From: Leptothoe kymatousa TAU-MAC 1615
Lineage (GTDB): Bacteria > Cyanobacteriota > Cyanobacteriia > Phormidesmidales > Phormidesmidaceae
DNA length: 49,711 nt
Assembly: GCF_018739865.1 (NCBI RefSeq)
Contig: NZ_JADOER010000006.1
Span: 1 to 49,711, forward strand
Reading direction: 5' to 3'
Below, one piece after another: positions 16,670-24,897 of this stretch. Position 1 is the first letter of the stretch. Every line of letters begins with the position of its first letter. Made by a program: the position numbers and the translations under genes. The notes under the pieces are model-generated. The model saw nothing but the letters and a program-made list of their open reading frames with translations. It was not told the origin of the DNA and searched no databases.

Positions 16670-16719
16670 AAGACTCCCCTGAAAAGATTGATGAAATTTA
16701 ATACGGGGGAGTCTTTTTT
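16670..16719. other. Stem-loop in the metal-transporter divergent region
   Basis: AAGACTCCCC (16670-16679) pairs with GGGGAGTCTT (16706-16715), with TTTT continuing on the plus side. It is terminator-like on the plus strand, but no plus-strand gene precedes it. On the minus strand it would be a hairpin in the mRNA leader of the binding-protein gene, about 100 bases before its ATG. Nothing else was identified in 16571-17051. Confidence 0.45.
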
Positions 16720-17051
16720 CGTACGCTTTTATACGTTGAAAACGTCGATATTGCCATAAGCTCAGCCTGCGTAGGGACAGAACTGTTCAAAACACAACAT
16801 CAAACGTAAACATTTTACCTAGACATTTATATAGCTAACCTATACACTGGTGTCAACCTTCAATCTTGCTTATCAGATTTATCGCATTTAGGTCTTAGCC
16901 ACAACATTCACACCATAGATTTTTTAAGCAAATAGTTAGGTCACTTATTGCCAAGTTGTCGCGGTTTATCCCCTCTCATTTAAGCGCGCACCCCCCCTGC
17001 AAAATAGTTGAGAGATTGCCTTGTGCTCACCCCTACCCATGGTTTAGGCCG

Positions 17052-17771
17052 ATGCTAGAAATTCAGAATTTATCGATCGACTACCGAGGCACCCTTGCCC
17101 TTCACAACGTCAGCTTTTTTGTCCCCGCAGGTCAGCTGGTGGGCATTATTGGCCCCAATGGTGCAGGTAAAAGTACTTTGGTCGAAGCTATTTTGAATTT
17201 AGTGCCTGTCACTCAAGGGGTGATTCGTTTTAAGGGCATATCTCTCAAGCGTCAGCTGCTTAAAACCGCCTATGTGCCCCAGCGTTCTTACATCGATTGG
17301 GATTATCCGGTAACAGTGTGGAATGTGGTGATGATGGCCCAGACTGTTCAGACTGGACTCTTTAACAAGTTTAGTCGTCAGGCCAAACATCTGGCCCGCA
17401 CTGCGCTCGAACGGGTGGGGATGTATGAATTGCGCCATCGCCCCATTGGTGAATTATCGGGGGGGCAACAACAGCGCGTTTTTTTAGCCCGGGCATTAGC
17501 CAAAGAAGCTGAGCTTTTAATTTTTGATGAGCCGTTTACGGCGGTTGATCGCAAGACCGAAGACATTATTTTTGATGTCTTTCAGGAGCTACGAGCTGCG
17601 GGTAAAACATTGCTAGTTATTAACCACGACTTAGGGGACTCCCTAGCTATTTATGATCAGCTGCTGCTGCTCAATAAGCGTTTGATTGCCCAAGGAACGC
17701 GCCATGAAGTTGTCACCTCCGACAATTTAGAGCGGGCTTATGGTCGGGGACTCACCCGAGTTTTTGCTTAG
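17052..17771 (+). CDS. Metal ABC transporter ATPase (ZnuC/MntA-like)
   Basis: ATPase of 239 residues for the cluster A-I metal importer. It has Walker A GPNGAGKST, the family Q-loop region YVPQRSYIDWDYPVTVWNVV, signature LSGGQQQR, Walker B LLIFDEPFTAVD and H-loop INHDLGDS. ATG 17052 is chosen since MLEIQNLSIDYRG is the usual beginning. An upstream ATG at 16956 would add 32 residues without family support. The permease gene follows after 34 bases with a good ribosome site (AAGAGG). Confidence 0.9.
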   Translation: MLEIQNLSIDYRGTLALHNVSFFVPAGQLVGIIGPNGAGKSTLVEAILNLVPVTQGVIRFKGISLKRQLLKTAYVPQRSYIDWDYPVTVWNVVMMAQTVQTGLFNKFSRQAKHLARTALERVGMYELRHRPIGELSGGQQQRVFLARALAKEAELLIFDEPFTAVDRKTEDIIFDVFQELRAAGKTLLVINHDLGDSLAIYDQLLLLNKRLIAQGTRHEVVTSDNLERAYGRGLTRVFA

Positions 17772-17805
17772 GCTATTTCAACCTTAAGAGGATACAAACC
17801 GCTCC

Positions 17806-18678
17806 ATGTTGGACTGGATCATTCAGCCGTTGTCATTGACCTTTATGCAACGTGCATTAATGCTGGGTATTTTGCTCGGCATTCTCTGTGCGGTTGTGGG
17901 TAGCTACATGATTGTGCAGCAGATGGGCATGTTGGCCCATGCCATTTCCCACTCGGTGATGGCTGGTTTGCCCATTGCCTACGTGGTTGGTATCGCCTTA
18001 TCATTTGGGGCCTTGATTGCCGGGGTGATTAGTGCCTTGATGCTCTATTTGATCGAATCGCGATCGCGGGTGAAAACGGATGCCGCCATGGCTTTAATTT
18101 TGACCTCATTTGTTGCCATTGGTGTGACACTGGTCAGTATCATTCCAGGCGCGAATCGCATCGACCTTTTGCATGTGCTGTTCGGCAATATTCTCGGGGT
18201 GACCATGAAAGAGGTGTGGTGGACCCTAGCCGTGACGGTGGTTGCCATTACCTTGATGCGGTTGTTTTTTAAGGAACTATTATTTTATACCTTTGACCCA
18301 AAAGGGGCCCAGGCCAGCGGCATGCCGGTGCATTTTTATAATGCATCGCTAATTATTGCCATGACTGTGACAATTGTTGTGTGTTTACCCACGGTGGGTG
18401 CGCTGCTGGTGGTGGCTTTACTGGTGGCCCCAGCGGTGACTGCCTATCTGCTGGTCAAAGAGTTGCACCAAATGATGTGGGTGGGTTCCATCATCGGGTC
18501 GCTGTCCAGTGTGATTGGCATGTACCTCAGCTATTACTTGGATGCGCCATCTGGAGCCACGATTGTCCTCGTTGCCTTTTGCTTTTTCTGTTTAGCCTTT
18601 CTCTTCAGTCCGTCCGAAGGTTTACTGGTGAGCTTTTGGCGAAAACACATGCGATCGCGCCTATCGATGCCTAGCTAA
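17806..18678 (+). CDS. Metal ABC transporter permease (ZnuB/MntB-like)
   Basis: Inner-membrane protein of 290 residues with eight or nine hydrophobic segments, of the ABC-3 permease family. Typical segments are the N-terminal MQRALMLGILLGILCAVVGS, the AHAISHSVMAGLPIAY loop and the FDPKGAQASGMP motif that contacts the ATPase. It forms the channel for the metal delivered by the divergent binding protein. It ends at a bidirectional hairpin shared with the convergent LysR gene. Confidence 0.9.
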   Translation: MLDWIIQPLSLTFMQRALMLGILLGILCAVVGSYMIVQQMGMLAHAISHSVMAGLPIAYVVGIALSFGALIAGVISALMLYLIESRSRVKTDAAMALILTSFVAIGVTLVSIIPGANRIDLLHVLFGNILGVTMKEVWWTLAVTVVAITLMRLFFKELLFYTFDPKGAQASGMPVHFYNASLIIAMTVTIVVCLPTVGALLVVALLVAPAVTAYLLVKELHQMMWVGSIIGSLSSVIGMYLSYYLDAPSGATIVLVAFCFFCLAFLFSPSEGLLVSFWRKHMRSRLSMPS

Positions 18679-18687
18679 TGACAACTT

Positions 18688-18726
18688 GCAAATAGTTAGT
18701 GGCCATGGGTTTGAATAACTATTTGC
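18688..18726. terminator. Bidirectional stem-loop between permease and LysR gene
   Basis: GCAAATAGTTA (18688-18698) and TAACTATTTGC (18716-18726) are perfect 11-base arms. They lie just past the permease stop and cover the last codons of the convergent LysR gene. Confidence 0.55.
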
Positions 18727-19622
18727 ATTGTCTCTATCAGATTTTTTGCCGCAGGGCTAAGGGGATATCTGGGGTCGGTTGCGAGCACGACCCTATGGGT
18801 CAAAGAAAGCTCCGGCAGTTGCTTAACCACCATCGAACCATTTTCCAAATCCTTCTGCACTTGGGACAGGGGAAGGAACGCCAACCCACTGTTAGATAAT
18901 AAAAACTGGTGTAGTGACTGGCACCCACTGACTTCAATAAAATTTCCCATCTTAATTTGATGGGTCCGATATAGTTTTTCAATAATGTTGCGAATACCAA
19001 AATCAGTCTCCTGCCGAGGCACAATGAGAGCCTGACCATGCATATCTTGCCAGGTAATTTTTTTGGCAGACGCTAAGGGATGGGTTGAGGCCACAACTAA
19101 CAATAGAGGTTCTTCGTACAGATCTTCAAACTGAAACAGCTTGGCTGGGACCGGCAACGAAAAAATAGCCAGATCTATCGTTTGATTTTGTAGTCCTCGG
19201 ATCAGATCATCCGTAGAATACTCAATGATATCTACACTAATATTGGGATTTCGCTGATGGGATAGCTTTAAAATTTCCGATAGGTAGCGCTGGGTATTAA
19301 AACAAGTCAAGCCAAGTGTCACCTTGACCACCAACGTTTGTGACGACTGAACCGCTAAGGACATGCCTGTTTCGATGTTCCTTAGCGCTGTTTGGCAATA
19401 GGAGATAAAGGCTTCACCCGCCTGGGTCAAATAGACTTTATTGGAGCGACGATGCAACAATTTGATGCCAACGATTTGCTCTAGGCGCTTAATCTGTTGA
19501 CTTACTGTTGGTTGAGATAAGTTAAGCGCTGCAGCGGCGTTGGTAAAACTGCCTCGTTCTGCAACTTCAATAAAGGCAATTAATGCGGACGTTTCAATAT
19601 GGCTGAGCTTAGACCTATCCAT
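18696..19622 (-). CDS. LysR family transcriptional regulator
   Basis: Regulator of 308 residues. The N-terminal winged HTH (residues about 5-65) has the family pattern FIEVAERGSFTNAAAALNLSQPTVSQQIKRLE. The C-terminal effector domain (about 90-300) is of the periplasmic-binding type. It acts as a tetramer responding to a small co-inducer. ATG 19622 is preferred over a TTG 18 bases upstream. It lies 470 bases before fmdB's 3' end in the same orientation and is not in an operon. Its target is not clear, but the amide operons are the nearest candidates. Confidence 0.9.
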   Translation of the reverse strand: MDRSKLSHIETSALIAFIEVAERGSFTNAAAALNLSQPTVSQQIKRLEQIVGIKLLHRRSNKVYLTQAGEAFISYCQTALRNIETGMSLAVQSSQTLVVKVTLGLTCFNTQRYLSEILKLSHQRNPNISVDIIEYSTDDLIRGLQNQTIDLAIFSLPVPAKLFQFEDLYEEPLLLVVASTHPLASAKKITWQDMHGQALIVPRQETDFGIRNIIEKLYRTHQIKMGNFIEVSGCQSLHQFLLSNSGLAFLPLSQVQKDLENGSMVVKQLPELSLTHRVVLATDPRYPLSPAAKNLIETMQIVIQTHGH

Positions 19623-19865
19623 CAAAAAGCAAGGGCTCAAATATAATGCTCAATCGCCACCCAATTTACCTAAATCCCCATGCAATAAACCCGATTCAAA
19701 ATGGAAAATTCTACCCGGTGTAATCCCCCATGGATGCCCTGGGATATCGGGCGCTGTCAGTTAGGATCTGGTGAAAATAGAAGATTAGGTTTTTTGTCTT
19801 CCTTGGATAAGGTCTCAGCCCCAGAGCTTGAGGATAAGCTAAAAAAATGGACTGGGAAGATTAAT

Positions 19866-19915
19866 AAGAGCGCAGAATAAAAGTGACTGTTTACCACCAC
19901 TGATTCTGCGCTCTT
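19866..19915. terminator. Long stem-loop in the 19623-20091 gap
   Basis: AAGAGCGCAGAAT (19866-19878) pairs perfectly with ATTCTGCGCTCTT (19903-19915), with an inner AGTG/CACT stem. It may end transcription of the fmdAB operon on the minus strand. The rest of this gap holds a MITE-like element and no gene. Confidence 0.5.
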
Positions 19916-19937
19916 TATACCATGGGTCAATATATTA

Positions 19938-20033
19938 GGGGCTGTTAGGAAACTAATTCACGGCTTAATCCCCAAAGGCTTTTAAGTCACGCTTTCAAGC
20001 AAAAAGGCCATGATTTTAATTTTTAACAAGCCC
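19938..20033. mobile_element. MITE-like element, copy 3 (reverse orientation)
   Basis: 96-bp element beginning GGGGCTGTTA and ending TAACAAGCCC, flanked by TTA on both sides (19935-19937 and 20034-20036). It is the reverse complement of the copies at 9153 and 13673, with more divergence in the middle. Confidence 0.72.
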
Positions 20034-20091
20034 TTAGGCTGGGAAAATCATTAGACTTTTGTTGCCTTGTACAGGCTATCAAAATCACCCA

Positions 20092-20382
20092 TCATAACCT
20101 TTCCTGTGCATGGCCAAGCATCCACGGTCTACCCCCTGGCACCGTTTGATTTTTACGGGGAGACGGTGCAGCATCTTGACGACGTTGCACTAAACGAGGT
20201 TCAGAGCTCCCCTTTATCCTTGACGTTAAACTAGCACTGTTGAGGCTAATGTTAGGTGCGGTAAAAATGCGCTTAGCAACAGTGTCACATTTGGGGCAGG
20301 GCATGGGGTTGCTAACCTCTGCCATTTTTCTCCACACTTCAAAATCTCCGCAGTCGGAGCAGGTGTAATCATACAAAGGCAT
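20092..20382 (-). CDS. fmdB: FmdB family zinc-ribbon protein
   Basis: Small protein of 96 residues. It begins MPLYDYTCSDCGDFEV and carries a second CPKC pair, giving a CxxC...CxxC zinc ribbon (residues about 8-35) followed by a basic, probably disordered tail. FmdB-family proteins accompany formamidase in the fmd operon of Methylophilus and were proposed to regulate it. ATG 20382 is chosen because it has a ribosome site (GAGGTG) and the family-typical first residues. It starts 10 bases after the fmdA stop, so the two are co-transcribed. Confidence 0.85.
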   Translation of the reverse strand: MPLYDYTCSDCGDFEVWRKMAEVSNPMPCPKCDTVAKRIFTAPNISLNSASLTSRIKGSSEPRLVQRRQDAAPSPRKNQTVPGGRPWMLGHAQERL

Positions 20383-20392
20383 CACTATCACC

Positions 20393-21598
20393 TCAAGTAG
20401 GTAAAATATTTTGGTCAAAAATTTCGGTGGGCAGTGCTAAGGTACAACAGGCATTGGGAATGTCCACAATGCCACTCACACGGCCTTCTACGGGCGCACA
20501 GCTCAGCAATAGATACGCTTGTTCTCCAGTAAATCCGAAGTTCTTCAGATACTCAATGGCATTTAGACAGGCTTGCCTATAGGCGATGTGGACGTCCATA
20601 TAATACTGCTTGCCAGTAAACTCATCTACGGAAATGCCTTCAAAGACAAGATATTCCGAATAGTGAGGCTCCACAGGACCTGGCTTGAAAATGGGATTGA
20701 CCATATTATATTTGTCCACACCGCCTTTAATGATGTCTACGTGTAGGTCAATATAGCCAGACATCTCAATGGCGCCGCAGAAGGAAATCTCACCATCCCC
20801 TTGGGAGAAGTGAATGTCCCCCATGGATAGCTTGGCCCCTTCCACATAAACGGGGAAATAGATCCGAGTTCCTCTGGACAGGTTCTTGATATCGCAGTTG
20901 CCGCCATGTTCTCTGGGCGGGACTGTTCTTGCCGCTTCAGCGGCTACCCGATCATAGTCAGCGGTGGGCAATGTACCCAAAATAGCGTTAGTTGGATTGG
21001 GTAACGCCGCCAGTACGGGGTCATTGCCCGATAGCCCCGCACCATAGGTGCGTAGGTCAGGGGCAGTATTGACTAATTCTGTTTCGCGCTTGTTCCACTT
21101 GGCTAGCAGTTCATGGGAGGGGGCACAGCCAATGAGACCAGGGTGGGTAATCCCAGCAAACTTAACACCGGGAATATGTCGTGAAGAGGTATAAATCCCT
21201 TGGAGATCCCAGATGGCCTTGGCCGATTCAGGGTAGTGATCGGTTAAAAAGCCACCCCCATTTTTCTTATCAAATATGCCGGTGAAGCCCCATTCATCCC
21301 CCTGCAGGGCGCCAATATCCACCAGGTCAACCACCAGGATATCTCCCGGCTCAGCTCCATTTACCCAAATCGGCCCACTCAGGACATGGACAACCGTTAG
21401 ATCGACATCCCGAATATCGTCGGGACTATCATCATTTTTTATCTGACCATCGGTCCAGTCTTTACACTCAATGCGAAAAACATCTCCTGGATTTACGGAG
21501 ACTACTGCCGGAATTTCAGGATGCCACCGATTATGACCAGGCAACTCTTGCTCCGACATGGATTTCGTTAGATCCACTTTAAATAGAGTCTCAGGCAC
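20393..21598 (-). CDS. fmdA: Formamidase / acetamidase
   Basis: Cytoplasmic amidase of 401 residues of the FmdA_AmdA family, hydrolysing formamide or acetamide to the acid and ammonia. Family segments are LPGHNRWHPEIP near the start, GDILVVDLVDIGAL, HPGLIGCAPSHELL, PREHGGNCDIKNLSRGTR, MGDIHFSQGDGEISFCGAIEMSG and SCAPVEGRVSGIVDIPNACC. The length matches the Methylophilus enzyme. The start is GTG 21598 with a GGAG ribosome site. It is followed by fmdB. A terminator separates it from the importer operon upstream, so it has its own promoter in 21599-22060. Formamide would be a product of HCN hydration or direct uptake. Confidence 0.93.
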   Translation of the reverse strand: MPETLFKVDLTKSMSEQELPGHNRWHPEIPAVVSVNPGDVFRIECKDWTDGQIKNDDSPDDIRDVDLTVVHVLSGPIWVNGAEPGDILVVDLVDIGALQGDEWGFTGIFDKKNGGGFLTDHYPESAKAIWDLQGIYTSSRHIPGVKFAGITHPGLIGCAPSHELLAKWNKRETELVNTAPDLRTYGAGLSGNDPVLAALPNPTNAILGTLPTADYDRVAAEAARTVPPREHGGNCDIKNLSRGTRIYFPVYVEGAKLSMGDIHFSQGDGEISFCGAIEMSGYIDLHVDIIKGGVDKYNMVNPIFKPGPVEPHYSEYLVFEGISVDEFTGKQYYMDVHIAYRQACLNAIEYLKNFGFTGEQAYLLLSCAPVEGRVSGIVDIPNACCTLALPTEIFDQNILPT

Positions 21599-22068
21599 AG
21601 TGTTATCTCCTTGACCAGCTAAGGTGTTTACGTTAAATCGAACCAGGCATTAAATGCTCTAAAATGCCGACTATTGAAGACACTTCAAAGAATTTGCAAA
21701 CGCTTAAACCATGTCCAAGTTGGAAACAGTAATTTCTCTACTGAAAAAACTCTAGTTTGAAACATAGAGATGGTTTATTCGGTTTGAACAATATCTGTGA
21801 CAAACTACAAAATCAGAACAAGTTGTTCCAGTCCCACCTTGACAGGTAACAGAAGTTGGCACTGGCCCCAAGCCCATAGGAACTTTCATAGGTATATAGA
21901 AAACCCTAACTGTTGCGAAACAGTTAACGACTTCTATACTTGGGTAAACTCTTCATTCGATTGGATAATAGGTCTATTTAGAGACAATATATGTAACAAC
22001 AGCTACTAGGGAAATAATTTATCCGTAAGAATACCGAAAATCTAGCTAACCTAAGCTTTAAACACGAA

Positions 22069-22100
22069 AAAGTCTCCTTAGTAAAACTAAAGGAGACTTT
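22069..22100 (-). terminator. Terminator of the amide/urea importer operon
   Basis: Stem CTAAAGGAGACTTT / AAAGTCTCCTTAG with one bulged base and a TTTTT tail on the minus strand, about 93 bases after the last importer gene. The 21599-22066 remainder holds fmdA promoter sequence and no convincing gene. Confidence 0.75.
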
Positions 22101-22192
22101 GACCAGGAAATGAAGTGAACTCATCCTAGCCGGAGACGCTTGATGGATAAATTAGCTCTAATGCAATAGTTGCAAACTTAAAAAAGTGAGAT

Positions 22193-22942
22193 TTAGACCG
22201 CTAAATAACGATGGAGCAAGTCATCGGTTAACTGCTCAGTTGTTCCTTTCTGAACAATGGCTCCTTTTTCCATGATGAAAAATTTCTGGGCTAGCTTGCG
22301 AGCAAATTCAATTTTTTGCTCCACCACAATAATGGTGATGCCCTTTTCCTGGTTAATCCGTTTGAGCGTTTCTTCGATTTCTTGCACAATGGAGGGCTGA
22401 ATCCCTTCAGTTGGCTCATCTAGCAGCATGATTTTTGGATTGCACATGACCCCGCGTGCGATCGCAAGCTGCTGCTGCTGACCACCACTGAGTAATCCTC
22501 CCTGACGATTGAGATGTTCTTTCAGCATGGGAAAGAAATCAAAAATCTCACTGGGAATGCGATTGCCCTTTTTCCCACTGGCACTAAAGCCCATCTTTAA
22601 ATTATCTAGTACCGATAAATAAGGGATAATCTCACGACCCTGGGGAATATAGGCAATGCCCTTCCTAGCGCGTTTAAACGTTGGAACTTTGCTGATGTCA
22701 GTCTCATCAAAGGAGATACTGCCCTTGGTCAGTGGATTTAGGCCAATGATGCTGCGCAAAAGTGTCGTTTTACCCACACCATTACGACCCAATAAACAAA
22801 CAATTTCCCCTTGGTTGACCGACATATTCACATCAAAGAGGACGGGCGTTTGCCCATATCCAGCCGTGACGTTAACCATGTCGAGCAATGTTTTAGTCGT
22901 CATTACATTACCGATTTCAGGCAGTGGCTTTAATTGTCTCAT
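22193..22942 (-). CDS. urtE: Branched-chain-type ABC ATPase, UrtE/LivF-like
   Basis: Second ATPase (249 residues) of a UrtABCDE/FmdDEF-type importer for urea or short-chain amides. Walker A GRNGVGKTT, the segment YIPQGREI, signature LSGGQQQQ, Walker B IMLLDEPTEGIQPS and H-loop VVEQKIEFA match the UrtE/LivF family. The listed start overlaps the end of urtD by 26 bases. An ATG at 22903 (MTTKTLLDMVNVTAGYG) just after the urtD stop is an equally good start. It is last in the operon, ahead of a terminator. The symbol follows family, and the true substrate may be an amide. Confidence 0.88.
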   Translation of the reverse strand: MRQLKPLPEIGNVMTTKTLLDMVNVTAGYGQTPVLFDVNMSVNQGEIVCLLGRNGVGKTTLLRSIIGLNPLTKGSISFDETDISKVPTFKRARKGIAYIPQGREIIPYLSVLDNLKMGFSASGKKGNRIPSEIFDFFPMLKEHLNRQGGLLSGGQQQQLAIARGVMCNPKIMLLDEPTEGIQPSIVQEIEETLKRINQEKGITIIVVEQKIEFARKLAQKFFIMEKGAIVQKGTTEQLTDDLLHRYLAV

Positions 22943-23717
22943 GGCCTAAATAAACCTCTATCACCTTAGGATTGCTTTGAACTTCTTCTACAGACCCTTC
23001 TGCTAAAACCTGGCCTTGATGGAGCACAACGATCCGTTCCGCAATTTGCTTAACGAATTCCATATCATGTTCAATCACCACGACGGAGTGAGATTTAGAA
23101 ATACTCTTGATGATTTCACCCGTCATGTAGGTTTCATCCGCCGTCATCCCTGCCGTGGGCTCATCTAACAACACAATCGATGGATCTTGCGCCAACACCA
23201 TGGCAATCTCAACCCACTGCTTTTGGCCGTGGGACAGGGACGATACCAGTTCAAATGCCTGGTCTACTAGGCCTGTTCTAGATAAAACATCAAAAATCTT
23301 ACCCTTTTTTTCCTTCGTTAATTTGGCCGTAATGGAGGCCCAAATGCCGTGGGTACCCTTCAGGGCCAACAAAATGTTGTCAAAAACGCTTAACTCGTTA
23401 TAGACATTAGGATTCTGAAACTTGCGCCCAATGCCCATGCGGGCAATATCATGGGGGCTGTTATTGGTAATATCTTTGCCCTGATAGTAAATATGGCCTG
23501 AAAAAACAGGAGATTTACTCACAATGGCATCCAGCAATGTGCTTTTACCTGCGCCATTGGGGCCAATAATGGTGACAATTTCACCATCATAAACATCCAG
23601 ACTGACGCCACTTAACGCTTTAAAGCCTGAAAAAACAACATTTAAGTCCTTGATAGATAAAACCGATTCCATCTTTCCATCCATCTTTGTATCTCTAACG
23701 GATAAAACTGCTTCCAT
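22917..23717 (-). CDS. urtD: Branched-chain-type ABC ATPase, UrtD/LivG-like
   Basis: First ATPase (266 residues) of the importer. Walker A GPNGAGKSTLL, family region ARMGIGRKFQNPNVYNELSVFDNI, signature LSHGQKQW (typical UrtD instead of LSGGQ), Walker B IVLLDEPTAGMTADE. The start at 23717 has an AGGAGG ribosome site 8 bases upstream. About 15 residues precede the family start MESVLSIKDLNVVFSG, which could be an alternative beginning. It lies 20 bases after urtC. Confidence 0.9.
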   Translation of the reverse strand: MEAVLSVRDTKMDGKMESVLSIKDLNVVFSGFKALSGVSLDVYDGEIVTIIGPNGAGKSTLLDAIVSKSPVFSGHIYYQGKDITNNSPHDIARMGIGRKFQNPNVYNELSVFDNILLALKGTHGIWASITAKLTKEKKGKIFDVLSRTGLVDQAFELVSSLSHGQKQWVEIAMVLAQDPSIVLLDEPTAGMTADETYMTGEIIKSISKSHSVVVIEHDMEFVKQIAERIVVLHQGQVLAEGSVEEVQSNPKVIEVYLGHETIKATA

Positions 23718-23737
23718 GACATGCTCCTCCTAGGGAA

Positions 23738-24844
23738 CTAGTTTTTGACTGCATCGGGAGTTTTCAGCAGTTTGGGCTTGGACAAATTGGCCAAGCTCAG
23801 CTGCTTCGGCAATAAGCTCATCAAGCCATTGGGAATAAACAAAACCACCACCAACAGCAAAATACCGATGACCAGCTGCCAGTCTTGGGTTACTTTTTCT
23901 GCATAGTTCTGGACCTGCCCCAAAAGAATGGCAGCGAGCAGCGGCCCAACCAATGTGCCTCGGCCCCCAATGGCCACCCAAATCACCACCTGGGTACCAA
24001 AGGCAACGGCCAGATATACGGGCGAAATAAACTGGTTTAAGGGGACGAAAAGACCACCGGCCATGCCTGCCAAGGCTGCCGATAGAGTCCAAATAAAGAT
24101 CTTAAATTGGGCAACATCGTAGCCAAGAAACGCAATGCGTTTCTCATTCTCATTGATGGACCGTAAAATCAGCCCCAGGTTAGACTGGGTCAGCCACCAG
24201 CTCAAGGCCAGCACAAAGACCGTAAAGGCTAAAATTAGAAAATAAAGACCAATGGGGGGAATGGGAGAGCCTAAGAAGCTTAATTTACTGACGTCCGTAA
24301 TCCCATTGGTGCCCCCTGTGTAGGCCTGCTGACTAACAAAAAACGTGGTCAGTGCCGAAGAAATCGCCAGGGTAATAATGGTGATATAAACGCCGCTCAC
24401 TTTGGAGCGAAAAATGAAATATCCCAAGATATAGGCGAATAATGCAGGGACTGCCACCGTTGCCACCAGGGCAATGGGGAAATACTTGAGGGGGGCAATA
24501 AACCAGGGAAGGGTTTCCAACCCATTCCAGACCATAAAGTCAGGCAGTTCGCCACCGTAGGTGTTGGAAGCCGCCGAAAGATTGAGCTTTAGGTAATAGG
24601 CCGACGCATACCCACCCAGGGTAAAAAACACCCCGTGGGCAAAACTTAAAATGCCTGTAAATCCCCACACCAGGTCCAGGGAAATGCCCAAAGAGCCAAA
24701 CAACAACAGCTTAGACATCAACGAAAGCTGGAAATCCCCAAATACAAAGGGCAAGATAATAAATATAAGTAGTGCAATCCCACTGATGGCAGCCAACTTT
24801 GTTGGAAACGATGACTGTTTATATCCCATGACTGCATTTGCCAT
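23738..24844 (-). CDS. urtC: Branched-chain-type ABC permease, UrtC/LivM-like
   Basis: Inner-membrane permease of 368 residues with about ten hydrophobic segments. Family motifs include LDLVWGFTGILSFAHGVFFTLGGYASAYY and the GMAGGLFVPLNQFISP...GGRGTLVGPLLGA-like region (here GGRGTLVGPLLAAILLG). It pairs with UrtB to form the channel. It has an AGGAGG ribosome site before the ATG. The last 30 residues are a charged cytoplasmic tail. Confidence 0.92.
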   Translation of the reverse strand: MANAVMGYKQSSFPTKLAAISGIALLIFIILPFVFGDFQLSLMSKLLLFGSLGISLDLVWGFTGILSFAHGVFFTLGGYASAYYLKLNLSAASNTYGGELPDFMVWNGLETLPWFIAPLKYFPIALVATVAVPALFAYILGYFIFRSKVSGVYITIITLAISSALTTFFVSQQAYTGGTNGITDVSKLSFLGSPIPPIGLYFLILAFTVFVLALSWWLTQSNLGLILRSINENEKRIAFLGYDVAQFKIFIWTLSAALAGMAGGLFVPLNQFISPVYLAVAFGTQVVIWVAIGGRGTLVGPLLAAILLGQVQNYAEKVTQDWQLVIGILLLVVVLFIPNGLMSLLPKQLSLANLSKPKLLKTPDAVKN

Positions 24845-24897
24845 GACCGTACCTCCTAATAACGTGTTAAACCAATACGTGCCTTTCTAACGGGAGG

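Noticed and set aside
21797..22009. Plus-strand open frame of 70 residues between importer and fmdA
   Set aside because: No recognisable domain and no ribosome site; lies in promoter-like A/T-rich sequence.
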